DNA of 64,000 nucleotides from NCBI RefSeq assembly GCF_003991355.1, contig NZ_RCSU01000022.1, positions 18,385 to 82,384 on the forward strand, in the 5' to 3' direction. A model generated the notes under the pieces. It was not told the DNA's origin. It ran no database searches and saw only the letters and a program-made list of their open reading frames with translations. Both the position numbers and the translations under genes were made by a program. The DNA is from Pseudoflavitalea rhizosphaerae (GTDB lineage: Bacteria; Bacteroidota; Bacteroidia; Chitinophagales; Chitinophagaceae). Shown here piece after piece: positions 16,574 to 26,503 of this stretch; the first letter of the stretch is position 1; the number at the start of each line of letters is the position of its first letter.

Positions 16574-17404
16574 ATGAAACGCAATCAATCTTTCATCATC
16601 ATATGCCTGCTGGCCGTTCTGGCCGGCGCCGGCTGTCAAAAACTAGACAGACCCGGCATGCCCGACTATCCTGAAGATCAGGCCAACCCGGGAGGAGCCC
16701 TGAATTTTTTTACTGCATTTGAGGGTACGGAGGTAGATAGTATCCTTGCCAATTTTGGCCAACCCACGAATGCTGCCTGGGAAGATGGAATAAGTGGAAA
16801 AGCATATAAAGGCGGACCAGATTCGTATATCAAATATCCCTCCGCCAATAACTTTTCCAGGGCAACCAGCTTTACGATCTCATTCTGGTTGAAAAAGTCG
16901 CCCCATCCACCAGGCTCCGGAGCTGAATTTGTTTTTGTGTTACCTACCAGTACTGAAATCTGGCATATGAGCGAACTATTCCTGCTTATAGAGGATGGTA
17001 ACCAGAGTACAGCAGAGCTTGGCGCATTCAAGCTATTGATACAAGATCAGTGGTTTGAATTTGTTGGCGCCAACCGCCTGAAGAATGTTCTGGATAATCA
17101 ATGGCATCATTTTGCATTTACCTATGATGAATCTACTTCAAAGCTTACCACCTACATTGATGGAACCGCACTTACCGGTTTGCCTGCAGGGCTGACAGAT
17201 GTAAAGAAAAATGGCAACCCCAGGGGACCGCTCAGTTTTACAAATGTGAATGGATTTGTGATTGGAGGCGGCCCATTCCTGGCGCTCGGAAAACCGCCTG
17301 TAGACTGGATGGTGGAATACACCGGCTCGCTGGACCAGTTCCGGCTTTATAATAAAGCCTTAACTGCTGCAGAGATTCAAGCCCTTTTCAACGGTAAGCA
17401 ATAA
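16574..17404 (+). CDS. LamG-like surface lipoprotein, probable glycan-binding protein
   Basis: 276 aa. The lipoprotein signal ends at Cys21 (AGAGC). The mature part is a concanavalin-A-like/LamG jelly roll, about 50-275. Visible marks are FTISFWLKK, WHHFAFTYDESTSKLTTYIDGT and the closing TGSLDQFRLYNKALTAAEIQALF, the classic LamG end. Located right after SusD in the PUL, where surface glycan-binding proteins are usually encoded, so it is likely an accessory binding protein at the cell surface. No catalytic residues are recognised. Confidence 0.85.
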   Translation: MKRNQSFIIICLLAVLAGAGCQKLDRPGMPDYPEDQANPGGALNFFTAFEGTEVDSILANFGQPTNAAWEDGISGKAYKGGPDSYIKYPSANNFSRATSFTISFWLKKSPHPPGSGAEFVFVLPTSTEIWHMSELFLLIEDGNQSTAELGAFKLLIQDQWFEFVGANRLKNVLDNQWHHFAFTYDESTSKLTTYIDGTALTGLPAGLTDVKKNGNPRGPLSFTNVNGFVIGGGPFLALGKPPVDWMVEYTGSLDQFRLYNKALTAAEIQALFNGKQ

Positions 17405-17446
17405 TCAGGGGGCAGCATGGGTTCGTTCCCTATATCGTCAATAACT

Positions 17447-19111
17447 ATGCGAAAAACACTGATCCTGTTGGCAGCCATTGTATCGGTAACCGCCTGCAGC
17501 CGCAGCGGTTCATCGCCGGACCCTGATCCGCCGCCAACGCCTGTGAACTTCAGTTTCGAGTACTGGACTATTGACGGAAAACCAGCCCTCACAACTTATT
17601 ACGATGTACGCAGGCAACCAATGATCAAATTCAGGCTGCCTGCCAAAATTGATAAAGCCTCTGTGAGTGCAGCGGTTTCGCTGACCAAACGCCAGGGCGG
17701 CACCATCCCATTGAACCTGACCTATGAACAGAACGACAGTATCCTGGTGGTGCAACCCTCACAACAGTTGAACTATTATGAAAGATATTCAGTAGAAGTA
17801 GCATCGTCACTCAAGTCAGCCAACGGCGGGCATTTGAAACAGCCCGTACAGTTGCAGTTAGTCACATCACTGGACAGCTCTGACAAGTATCCGCGAATCA
17901 CCGATGAGCAACTGCTCTCAAAAGTACAGGAACAAACATTCAGGTACTTCTGGGACTTTGCTCATCCGGTCAGCGGATTGGCCAGGGAAAGGAATAGTTC
18001 CGGAGATGTAGTCACATCAGGAGGTTCGGGTTTCGGGATCATGGCCATGATAGTGGCCGTACACCGCAATTTCATAACAAGATCAGAAGCCTTAACCCGG
18101 TTACAGACCACCGTTAGTTTCCTGAAAAATGCAGAAAAGCTACACGGCGCATTTCCGCACTGGCTCAATGGCGCTACCGGAAAGATCATTCCCTTCAGTG
18201 AAAAAGACAATGGCGCAGACCTGGTGGAAACTGCGTACCTGGTGCAGGGGCTACTCACTGCCAGGCAGTTCTTCAACAAGCCTGATGCAGCGGAAGCCGC
18301 ACTCCGCGCGGATATCAATCAACTCTGGCAGGCCGTGGAATGGAGCTGGTTCAGAAAGAACAATGAACAAAAACTGTACTGGCATTATAGCAATGACCTC
18401 CAATGGGAAATGGATCTGCCCATCCAGGGCTGGAATGAATGTTTGATCACATATGTGCTGGCTGCCGGCGCACCGGTTCATACGATTCCGAAATCGGTGT
18501 ACGATGAAGGATGGGCCAGGAATGGCGCCATGAGTAACAACAATAATTATTACGGGGTGAAATTGCCACTGGGCCCGGCAATGGGCGGGCCCTTATTCTT
18601 TTCTCATTATTCATTCCTGGGCCTTGACCCCAGGGGATTGAAAGATGCTTATGCCGATTATGAACAACAGGTGCATAATCATACATTGATCAATTACCAG
18701 CATGCCGTTCAAAATCCCAATAATCAATTCGGTTATTCAAACGCATGTTGGGGACTCACGGCCAGCGATATCCCGGGCGGCTATGCAGCAAGTTCACCCA
18801 CCAACGACCTGGGAGTGATCGCTCCCACGGCAGCGCTTTCATCGTTTCCTTATACTCCTTCAGAGTCCATGCAGGCGCTGAAATTCTTTTATTATGTGCT
18901 GGGTGATAAGCTTTTCAAAGAATACGGTTTTGCCGATGCGTTCTCATTGAAGGAAATGTGGGTGGCGGATTCATTTCTAGCCATCGATCAGGGGCCCATT
19001 ATTGTGATGATCGAGAACTACCGGAGCGGCCTGCTCTGGAACCTCTTCATGAGCTGCGATGAAGTGAAAACAGGATTACAAAAGCTGGGATTCACTTATC
19101 CCGGTATTTAA
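17447..19111 (+). CDS. PF10091 glucanase lipoprotein (GH144-type, probable endo-beta-1,2-glucanase)
   Basis: 554 aa from the ATG at 17447, which places the lipobox SVTAC correctly (Cys17); a start at 17417 would put ten extra residues before the signal. A Ser/Pro linker and an Ig-like domain (about 35-140) precede the (alpha/alpha)6 glycoamylase domain (PF10091). Marks are EQTFRYFWDFAHPVSGLARER, VTSGGSGFGIMAM, HYSFLGLDPRGLKDAYADY, CWGLTASD, PTAALSSFPYTPSESMQAL and AIDQGPIIVMIENYRSGLLW. PF10091 includes GH144, founded on an endo-beta-1,2-glucanase from Chitinophaga pinensis. A lipid anchor suggests surface display for the first cut. It is a tandem paralogue of the next gene. Confidence 0.85.
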   Translation: MRKTLILLAAIVSVTACSRSGSSPDPDPPPTPVNFSFEYWTIDGKPALTTYYDVRRQPMIKFRLPAKIDKASVSAAVSLTKRQGGTIPLNLTYEQNDSILVVQPSQQLNYYERYSVEVASSLKSANGGHLKQPVQLQLVTSLDSSDKYPRITDEQLLSKVQEQTFRYFWDFAHPVSGLARERNSSGDVVTSGGSGFGIMAMIVAVHRNFITRSEALTRLQTTVSFLKNAEKLHGAFPHWLNGATGKIIPFSEKDNGADLVETAYLVQGLLTARQFFNKPDAAEAALRADINQLWQAVEWSWFRKNNEQKLYWHYSNDLQWEMDLPIQGWNECLITYVLAAGAPVHTIPKSVYDEGWARNGAMSNNNNYYGVKLPLGPAMGGPLFFSHYSFLGLDPRGLKDAYADYEQQVHNHTLINYQHAVQNPNNQFGYSNACWGLTASDIPGGYAASSPTNDLGVIAPTAALSSFPYTPSESMQALKFFYYVLGDKLFKEYGFADAFSLKEMWVADSFLAIDQGPIIVMIENYRSGLLWNLFMSCDEVKTGLQKLGFTYPGI

Positions 19112-19132
19112 CTGAACCATTAAAAAGTGACA

Positions 19133-20506
19133 ATGACCAGTAAATTCAGATACGGAATATATGTAGTGATTTCGTTGATGCTTTTGGGTTATGCTCCGCA
19201 TTTGCAGGCGCAAAAGCAGAAGAAAAAGGCGCAGGCAAAAGACGTTGTGAGTACCGCCATCATACCCGATCTTACCGATGAACAGTTGCTTGACCTGGTT
19301 CAAAAACAAACCTTCCGGTATTTCTGGGATTTCGGTCACCCGGTTTCCGGGCTCAGCAGGGAGCGGAGCAATAGAGCCTACGATTATGGTGATGAAGTGG
19401 TCACTACCGGTGGCTCCGGGTTTGGAGTGATGTCTATCCTGGTGGCAGCCGAACGCGGATGGATACCCCGTGATTCAGCGTTGGCAAGAATCCAGAAGAT
19501 GGTGAATTTTCTCAGCAAGGCCGATCATTATCACGGCATCTTCGCCCACTGGCTCAATGGCAGCACAGGAAAAACAATTCCCTTCAGCAGGAAAGATGAT
19601 GGAGGCGATATTGTGGAATCTTCTTTTCTCTTCCAGGGGTTGCTATGCGCCCGCCAATACTTCAATAAGGAAACACCTGGAGAGACCCGGCTTCGCAATA
19701 CCATCAACTGGATCTGGTACGATGCGGAATGGGACTGGTACACACAGGGCGGAAGGAATGTGCTTTACTGGCACTGGAGCCCCAACAACGGATGGAGCAT
19801 GAATTTCGAGATACGCGGATTCAATGAATGTTTGATCACGTATGTGCTGGCGGCTTCATCACCAAAATATCCGGTGAAACCAGAAGCGTATCACAAGGGA
19901 TGGGTCAATAGCTGGTTCTTCCGCAATGGCAGATCCTTCTACGGGATAGAACTCCCACTGGGTTTCGACTACGGCGGACCGTTATTCTTTTCTCATTACT
20001 CCTTCCTGGGCCTCGATCCGCGCGGACTGAAAGATAAATACGCAGACTATTGGACGCAGACCACACACCATGTTCAGATCAACCGCCAACATTGCATCCG
20101 CAATCCAAACAAGTTCAAAGGATATGGCGCCGACTGCTGGGGACTCACCGCCAGCGATACTTACAACGGTTATAGTGCGCATTCGCCGGACAATGATAAT
20201 GGCACTATTTCTCCAACTGCGGCACTCTCTTCCTTTCCCTACAGCCCCAAAGAAAGTATGCAGGCGCTACGTCATTTTTATTACAGGCTCGGTGATAAGC
20301 TCTGGTCGCAATATGGTTTTGTGGATGCCTTCAATGAAACCCGGAACTGGGTGGCCGGCTCGCACCTGGCCATCGATCAGGGGCCGATCATCGTGATGAT
20401 CGAGAACTACCGGTCCGGTCTGCTCTGGAAGCTGTTCATGAGCTGTCCGGAAATCAAAAACGGACTGAAACGGCTGGGATTCGAGAGCCCCGCATTAAAA
20501 GAGTAG
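19133..20506 (+). CDS. PF10091 glucanase, soluble (GH144-type, probable endo-beta-1,2-glucanase)
   Basis: 457 aa from the ATG at 19133; a GTG two codons earlier (19127) is the alternative. Sec signal peptide ending in LQAQ, no lipobox, so it is periplasmic. It lacks the Ig-like domain of its upstream paralogue; the catalytic domain starts at LTDEQLLDLVQKQTFRYFWDF and carries the same conserved blocks (HYSFLGLDPRGLKDKYADYW, CWGLTASDTYNGY, AIDQGPIIVMIENYRSGLLW). The simplest reading is a surface enzyme (upstream copy) feeding a periplasmic enzyme (this one). Substrate assignment to beta-1,2-glucan rests on family knowledge and the GH3 neighbour. Confidence 0.87.
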   Translation: MTSKFRYGIYVVISLMLLGYAPHLQAQKQKKKAQAKDVVSTAIIPDLTDEQLLDLVQKQTFRYFWDFGHPVSGLSRERSNRAYDYGDEVVTTGGSGFGVMSILVAAERGWIPRDSALARIQKMVNFLSKADHYHGIFAHWLNGSTGKTIPFSRKDDGGDIVESSFLFQGLLCARQYFNKETPGETRLRNTINWIWYDAEWDWYTQGGRNVLYWHWSPNNGWSMNFEIRGFNECLITYVLAASSPKYPVKPEAYHKGWVNSWFFRNGRSFYGIELPLGFDYGGPLFFSHYSFLGLDPRGLKDKYADYWTQTTHHVQINRQHCIRNPNKFKGYGADCWGLTASDTYNGYSAHSPDNDNGTISPTAALSSFPYSPKESMQALRHFYYRLGDKLWSQYGFVDAFNETRNWVAGSHLAIDQGPIIVMIENYRSGLLWKLFMSCPEIKNGLKRLGFESPALKE

Positions 20507-20687
20507 CGATAAATATCATCGAAACCTGATGATCCGCTACCACTCATTAGTGAAGTAATGAAGTATTTTGTTGGATATGGCCGCACATTTGATACGTCAA
20601 TAATACGTCAGGCAGTTTTTCAATGCTGCTCAACGAATGACGGCATTTATATTTTTTGAGATTTGTATTCAGAAAAAATGAAATAGT

Positions 20688-22940
20688 ATGATCAATAGAT
20701 GGCTTATTGCCTTTCTGATGCTGATGACCGTGTCGGCATTTGCACAAAAAAAAGATATGAATACCACGGTGAACAAACTTTTACAGCAAATGACCCTGGA
20801 AGAAAAACTCGGTCAGCTCAACCTGCCTTCGATAGGTTTTGATGTTACCGGTCCTATCCTCAGTCAGGGTGTTGAAGAGAAGATCCGCAAAGGCCTGGTG
20901 GGTGGGGTGTTCAATACGTTCACGCCATCTGCTGTTCGTAAACTGCAGGACCTGGCTGTGAAAGAGACCCGTTTGAAGATCCCGTTGCTATTCGGTTATG
21001 ATGTGATCCACGGTCATCGTACTATTTTCCCCGTCAATCTTGGTCTGGCTTCCTCCTGGGATATGGACCTGTTGCAACGAACAGCCCGCGTGGCTGCGGA
21101 AGAAGCAAGCGCCGATGGACTCAACTGGACCTTCTCCCCGATGGTGGACATCGCCCGTGATCCGCGCTGGGGCCGCGTTAGCGAAGGCGCCGGCGAAGAC
21201 CCTTACCTGGGCTCACAGATCGGAAAAGCCATGGTGCAGGGTTATCAGGGAAATGATCTCTCGAAGAACAATACCATCCTCGCCTGCGTGAAACATTTTG
21301 CGCTCTATGGAGCCTCCGAAGCAGGAAGGGACTACAATACCGTTGACATGAGCCGCGTGAAAATGTACAATGAATACCTGCCGCCTTACAAAGCTGCTGT
21401 GCAGGCCGGGGCCGGATCGGTAATGACCAGTTTCAACGAGATCGATGGCATTCCCGCTACCGGCAATAAATGGCTGCTCACGGACCTGTTGCGCAAACAA
21501 TACGGCTTTCATGGTTTGATTGTTACGGACTATACGGCCATCAATGAAATGATCGCCCATGGCATGGGTGATGAAAAGAAAGTGGGAGAACTAGCTCTCA
21601 ATGCAGGAGTAGATATGGATATGGTGGGCGAAGTTTTCCTCAAACACGGAGCACAGCTGGTGAAGGAAGGAAAAGTTTCGATGGCGCAGATAGATGCAGC
21701 GGTCCGCAGGATCCTTGAAGCAAAATTCAAGCTCGGACTCTTTGATGATCCTTACAGGTACATCAGTGAAGAACGCAATAAGACTGAGATCATGAATGCT
21801 CAGCAACTGGCGCTGAGCAAAGAAGCTGCGATAAAAAGCATGGTGCTGCTGAAGAATAACAACCAAACCTTGCCGCTGAACAGTTCCCAAAAGATCGCCT
21901 TCATCGGCCCCCTGGTGAAAGACCAGCGCAACCTGATCGGCAGTTGGAGCGGTGCCGGTGATTACAGGAAAGCGGTGAGCCTCTGGACTGCACTCGAACA
22001 AAAAGGCGGTGGATATCTTTATGCCAAAGGCTGTAACTTATTGGAAGATGAAAACCTGCTGAATCGACTCAATGCACATGACGGACAGATCACGCGTGAA
22101 ACCACATCTCCAGAGCAACTGATCGCAGAAGCCGTGGCAACAGCACAACAGGCAGATGTAGTGGTGGCGGTGCTGGGAGAAACATTTGGTATGAGTGGAG
22201 AAGCGGCCAGTCGTAGTATGATCGGATTGCCCGAAAATCAACTGGCTTTGCTGAAAGCATTGAAAGCAACAGGCAAACCTGTAGTGTTGGTATTGATGAA
22301 CGGAAGGCCGCTCACCGTGAGCTGGGAAAATGAGAACATCGATGCCATCCTGGAAACCTGGTTTGGTGGAACCCAGGCTGGCGCTGCTATTGCCGATGTG
22401 TTGTTCGGCGCAGCCAATCCTTCCGGTAAGCTCACCATGACATGGCCACGGAATGTAGGGCAGGTCCCTATCTACTACAATGCAAAGAATACCGGTCGCC
22501 CACTCAACGAAAACCAAAAGTATACAACCAAATACCTCGATGTACCCAATACGCCGCTGTATCCCTTTGGATATGGCCTGAGCTATACAAGCTTTTCTTA
22601 CAGTGATCTGAAGCTGGATAAGAAAAGCATTGCTGTAAAAGGCAAATTACAGGTAACCGTAACTGTTAGTAACACCGGAAATTATGATGGCGTGGAAACG
22701 GTTCAGTTGTATATCCGCGACCTGGTGGGGTCCATTACCAGGCCGGTGAAGGAATTGAAAGGATTCAAAAAACTGGAACTGAAGAAAGGAGAATCGAAGG
22801 AGGTAAGCTTTACCATTTCCGTGGATGACCTGAAATTCTATAACAGCGATCTGAAGTTTGTGGCAGAACCAGGTGCTTTCAAAGTGTTTGTGGGCGGGAA
22901 CTCGCAGGATGTGAAGGAAGCGGACTTTGAATTAAGATAA
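20688..22940 (+). CDS. bglX: GH3 beta-glucosidase, BglX-like
   Basis: 750 aa, the usual length for BglX. Signal peptide (about 1-19, SAFAQ). GH3 N-terminal barrel with LFGYDVIHGHRTIFP, the KHF and RDY loop, and the catalytic nucleophile D281 in GLIVTDYTAI. C-terminal alpha/beta domain with VVVAVLGETFGMSGEAASR, followed by the fibronectin-III-like domain ending near GAFKVFVGG. It should remove terminal glucose from beta-linked gluco-oligosaccharides in the periplasm, finishing what the two GH144-type enzymes start. The 181-bp gap before it may hold its own promoter, though none was identified. A strong terminator follows at 22965. Confidence 0.92.
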   Translation: MINRWLIAFLMLMTVSAFAQKKDMNTTVNKLLQQMTLEEKLGQLNLPSIGFDVTGPILSQGVEEKIRKGLVGGVFNTFTPSAVRKLQDLAVKETRLKIPLLFGYDVIHGHRTIFPVNLGLASSWDMDLLQRTARVAAEEASADGLNWTFSPMVDIARDPRWGRVSEGAGEDPYLGSQIGKAMVQGYQGNDLSKNNTILACVKHFALYGASEAGRDYNTVDMSRVKMYNEYLPPYKAAVQAGAGSVMTSFNEIDGIPATGNKWLLTDLLRKQYGFHGLIVTDYTAINEMIAHGMGDEKKVGELALNAGVDMDMVGEVFLKHGAQLVKEGKVSMAQIDAAVRRILEAKFKLGLFDDPYRYISEERNKTEIMNAQQLALSKEAAIKSMVLLKNNNQTLPLNSSQKIAFIGPLVKDQRNLIGSWSGAGDYRKAVSLWTALEQKGGGYLYAKGCNLLEDENLLNRLNAHDGQITRETTSPEQLIAEAVATAQQADVVVAVLGETFGMSGEAASRSMIGLPENQLALLKALKATGKPVVLVLMNGRPLTVSWENENIDAILETWFGGTQAGAAIADVLFGAANPSGKLTMTWPRNVGQVPIYYNAKNTGRPLNENQKYTTKYLDVPNTPLYPFGYGLSYTSFSYSDLKLDKKSIAVKGKLQVTVTVSNTGNYDGVETVQLYIRDLVGSITRPVKELKGFKKLELKKGESKEVSFTISVDDLKFYNSDLKFVAEPGAFKVFVGGNSQDVKEADFELR

Positions 22941-22964
22941 TATTACGGAGTCTGATTGTATAAG

Positions 22965-23001
22965 AAAAGGGGATACCGGTTCAGACTGGTATCCCCTTTT
23001 T
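22965..23001. terminator. bidirectional terminator at the PUL end
   Basis: Perfect 13-bp arms AAAAGGGGATACC (22965-22977) and GGTATCCCCTTTT (22988-23000) around a 10-base loop, with A- and T-tails. It serves both bglX (+) and the convergent 1102-aa gene (-). Confidence 0.92.
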
Positions 23002-23023
23002 ACTGGCTGGCCGGCAGCCGGCA

Positions 23024-26000
23024 TTACCTGTTGGCCAGGTTCTTGGCACCAAAACCAATAGCGTTGAACAGGTGTGCCAGGTAGGGCGAGGAGATACCCC
23101 TCTCCGACAGCTCCCGTGCCACCTCTTCCAATTTTTCATACCCACTGCTGCTGCCGAAACGGGTGGAAGCATATCTTATTAAAGACTGCTCCAGGTAGTA
23201 ACGATTCCTGGTGATCTGGTTTTCGTCAGTTATCTTATGGGTTATATTATAGTGATAAAGTGGTTGATTGGTTTTGCAAAGCATTAGGGCATTGAGTACC
23301 CGTGCAACTTCAGGGTCAGGTAATGCTTTATCTACGGCTGGCCCAAAGCTGGCAAACGCAATGCCATCCTGGTAGCGATGCGTGTACAGGCTGGCAAAGG
23401 CAGCCTGGGTCATGATTTCGATATAAGGAGTAGCGGCCGGTGTTATGGCTGATGGATGCAGCGTGCCGCGCAATTTCCTGGACCAGGCAATCACACTGTC
23501 GTATTTTTTTGCCTGGAAGGCTTGCCGGATTTGTTGAATTTGCGGATCATACCGGCTGGTCCAGCCAGTAATATCTTTTTCCGGCGGTGCCGGCAGTAAA
23601 GCCTGCTGGCTCTTTTTTGTAATAGCGCCTGGGAAAACCACTTCCAGGGCAGCTTCAATATCAGGCATTACCCTGTTGGTGGTGGCGGCAGCAAACTGTT
23701 TATCGGACCTGTAAGCTTTGAGCGTAGATTTCAATAGTTTTTCGGCGCCTTTTTTATCGCCATTGTCCACCAGCGCCCGTGCATAATAGGCAACTGCCCG
23801 CAGGTAAGACTGGTATAAATGATGGTCTGTACGGATATCCGTTGCATTGCGCCCCACAAATGCGGCACGCAGTATATCGTCTGATGTTTTGTGAAAAGCA
23901 GATTTCATTTTGTTGAGGAACAGCTTGCCTTGCTCTTGTACCAGCTCTTTTTTCCCTTGCTGGTACTGGCATTTGATCAGCCAGGAATAGTATTGCCAGA
24001 AGGCGTATTGCCGGCTTTCTCCAGGATATTTCCAGGTTTCCCGTTTTTCTACCCGGTAACCGCTGCCTGTTTGTTCTCTGGAAAAACTGGCCATTGCCTG
24101 GGAGAAAAGGATGGCACTTTCATCGAGATAGCCATTCTGATAAAGAATAAATGCAGCATTGCCGGTTAGCGTCCGTTTTTTCTCTGTTAGTTCTATTTCC
24201 TGGTCGTTGGAAAATTTATTATAGCTGGACGATTCTGTGAATAAATAATCTGACTCGCCCTTTGCAACAGGCAGGTCAAGGAATGCCTGCAGGGAAGCTA
24301 TATTGTTGTTTGAAAGAATGGTCAGCAATTGATGGAATGCTGCCGGGTATTCCTGATTGAGATAATAATGCCGGGCCAGGTGGAAATGCAAAAGGTCATA
24401 TTCTTTCCGGTAGGGGTCGTGTTTGAGATCATAAGCCTGGCGGGTGAACTCTTCCAGGAAAGCTGCGTGCGCAGGCAGTAGCGCCAGTCCCATATAGGGT
24501 TGCTTGATGGTGAAGCCGGAGGGTCTTTTGCTGCGGTAACTCCAACTGGGGATGTATTGGTTCCCTGCATAATTGAATTTGGCCGGCAAATCTTTTAATT
24601 GATGTGTATAGTCTTTATTGCCCATCGCAGACTTCAGCATATTCCAGCTTTTTTGAAAGTTGGCATTGTAAGTCAAAACCTGTTTTGACGGTATAGTTTC
24701 CGGGCGACTGGAAATATAGTCGTAATGGCTGGTCCTGGCGCGGGGATCGAAGCCGTCCAATGCCTTGCGGTATTGCATGCGCGGGGTTTGACTTGAATAA
24801 CCTGGGATTTCCCCGTAGAAATTATATTGCCGGTGGAGGCTCCTGTATTGGTTAATGGAGTGAGTAACAGATTTGATGATTGCAGATTTTTCGGCTGTGC
24901 TTAGTTGTGGTATTGCCATCAACTTGTTGAAGTCGCGTATAGCGTCAATGGTAAGTTTTGGATAAGTGCCCAGCAATTCACTTACTATTTTAATGTCTTC
25001 CTGCTGCCAGGTTTTGTAGGCTTTGTCGAAAGCCGCTTTACCATTATTCACCCAAATGGCATAATCGGCTTTGCGTTTGGCATCCCTGGCGGCTGCTTCC
25101 TGCCGCGCTTTTTCGTCGGCCAGGCGCTGTCTTTCACGACGCTCTGCTTCTGCCTGTTCTCTTTCGCGTTCCCGGCGGGCTTCTTCACGTCTCTTGCGGC
25201 GTTGTTCTGCTTCCCATTCTCTTTCATCCTCTTCGGCTTCTGCCTCTCTCTTACGCCTGGTGGCTTCATCTACCTTGAACATATCCTGCGTTTGCTTCAG
25301 TACATTCTGGTAGGCATTCCAGGTTTGATCAGACTGGCGCGAAATAGCATCGGCCTGCCTTCTGATTTGAGCATTGTGGGCATCCACGCTCCGGCGGTTG
25401 GCCGCGCTGGCGGAACTGGAGGCGCGATTGGCGGAGGAACTACCGGAAGTTCGGGCGCTGCCCGTGGTGGAACTACTGCCCGATGTTTTGGCAGTTGCTG
25501 CATTGGTGGATGATCTGTTGGCTGTACTGGAAGAGGATGTGCTTGTGCCGGCCCGGGACGATTGTGCTTTGGCGGCCGCTTCTTTTCCCTGTTTCAGGAG
25601 GGCTATTTTATCCGATGCCTTTTTATTTTCAGCGGCTGCATATTGCCTCAGTGCTGCTACCGGATAAGCGTTGCTCTCCATCGTTCCGGGATTGATAACG
25701 GTTACCTTGAAATAGCCATATCGAAAAAAAGGTTCAGAAGGGTCCCATTTTTTCTGCATATGGTTGTTAACAAGATTGTATACTTCAAATGCCTCTTTGT
25801 TGGATACCAGCGTTTCTGTGGTGTACACTTTTTTACCCTGATTCACTCCTGCTCCTTTTTTCTCCCAGTTGCCGGAAAGATCGAAGGATACACGTTTATT
25901 GAAAGTTCCTTTACTATTGGTGATCTCCAGTACGATGCCTGAAATACGCCATGCGCCTGTTGCAATGCCGGCATTGGAAAACCATCTTTCAGTACTCATC

Positions 26001-26332
26001 ATCCCAAAATCTGCGGAAGGAACCTTGAAGGAAAATTGTTCCAGTCCCGCATCTATAAAAACTGCCAGTGCATAACTATCTCCCACTTTAACCCATCGCA
26101 GGGAGCCGCTCAGGTGACTACGCAATCCAACCAGGCCAGCTTCCTGGATCGCTTTTGTTGCCGCCGGGGTTTTCACGGCAGCCAGTCCCTGCATGTTGGC
26201 GGCATTACCTGAAACAGGGAACACGCCTTTGTAAACGCTTTCATCGTATTTACTCAGTTGTGCGTGGAGTGTAGTTGTTGCCAGCAACAACAACAGGCAT
26301 AGCCTGGCGGAGACAATAGTGGTTCGTTTCAT
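23024..26332 (-). CDS. large secreted coiled-coil protein of unknown function
   Basis: 1102 aa, not recognised. Sec signal peptide (about 1-24, TTTLHAQ). Residues 30-240 form a compact beta-rich domain. A Ser/Thr/Ala/Asn low-complexity linker spans about 255-325. A very charged Arg/Glu helix (about 355-440, e.g. EAEEDEREWEAEQRRKRREEA) should be a long coiled coil. The C-terminal half is helical with TPR-like spacing (YPAAFHQLLTILSNN; YQQGKKELVQEQGKLFLNKM) and many Tyr. No enzymatic motif. It is transcribed divergently from a histidine kinase/response regulator pair, so it may be their target or sensor partner (inference). A candidate TAnnTTTG element on the minus strand lies at 26399-26406. 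Confidence 0.8.
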   Translation of the reverse strand: MKRTTIVSARLCLLLLLATTTLHAQLSKYDESVYKGVFPVSGNAANMQGLAAVKTPAATKAIQEAGLVGLRSHLSGSLRWVKVGDSYALAVFIDAGLEQFSFKVPSADFGMMSTERWFSNAGIATGAWRISGIVLEITNSKGTFNKRVSFDLSGNWEKKGAGVNQGKKVYTTETLVSNKEAFEVYNLVNNHMQKKWDPSEPFFRYGYFKVTVINPGTMESNAYPVAALRQYAAAENKKASDKIALLKQGKEAAAKAQSSRAGTSTSSSSTANRSSTNAATAKTSGSSSTTGSARTSGSSSANRASSSASAANRRSVDAHNAQIRRQADAISRQSDQTWNAYQNVLKQTQDMFKVDEATRRKREAEAEEDEREWEAEQRRKRREEARREREREQAEAERRERQRLADEKARQEAAARDAKRKADYAIWVNNGKAAFDKAYKTWQQEDIKIVSELLGTYPKLTIDAIRDFNKLMAIPQLSTAEKSAIIKSVTHSINQYRSLHRQYNFYGEIPGYSSQTPRMQYRKALDGFDPRARTSHYDYISSRPETIPSKQVLTYNANFQKSWNMLKSAMGNKDYTHQLKDLPAKFNYAGNQYIPSWSYRSKRPSGFTIKQPYMGLALLPAHAAFLEEFTRQAYDLKHDPYRKEYDLLHFHLARHYYLNQEYPAAFHQLLTILSNNNIASLQAFLDLPVAKGESDYLFTESSSYNKFSNDQEIELTEKKRTLTGNAAFILYQNGYLDESAILFSQAMASFSREQTGSGYRVEKRETWKYPGESRQYAFWQYYSWLIKCQYQQGKKELVQEQGKLFLNKMKSAFHKTSDDILRAAFVGRNATDIRTDHHLYQSYLRAVAYYARALVDNGDKKGAEKLLKSTLKAYRSDKQFAAATTNRVMPDIEAALEVVFPGAITKKSQQALLPAPPEKDITGWTSRYDPQIQQIRQAFQAKKYDSVIAWSRKLRGTLHPSAITPAATPYIEIMTQAAFASLYTHRYQDGIAFASFGPAVDKALPDPEVARVLNALMLCKTNQPLYHYNITHKITDENQITRNRYYLEQSLIRYASTRFGSSSGYEKLEEVARELSERGISSPYLAHLFNAIGFGAKNLANR

Positions 26333-26503
26333 AATTATTAAGATTTACCGCCCGGCTGCCGGATCAGGGCAGCCAGCAATTAGGAATGGTAAAACAAACA
26401 AACTTATAAGGCAGGCAACCGGTAGCCAATACTTACTTCCCGGTATATTCATTGTGGGCGATAATGTTTATTTTGAGCGGGTTTTTATACCAGTCTACTG
26501 CCT

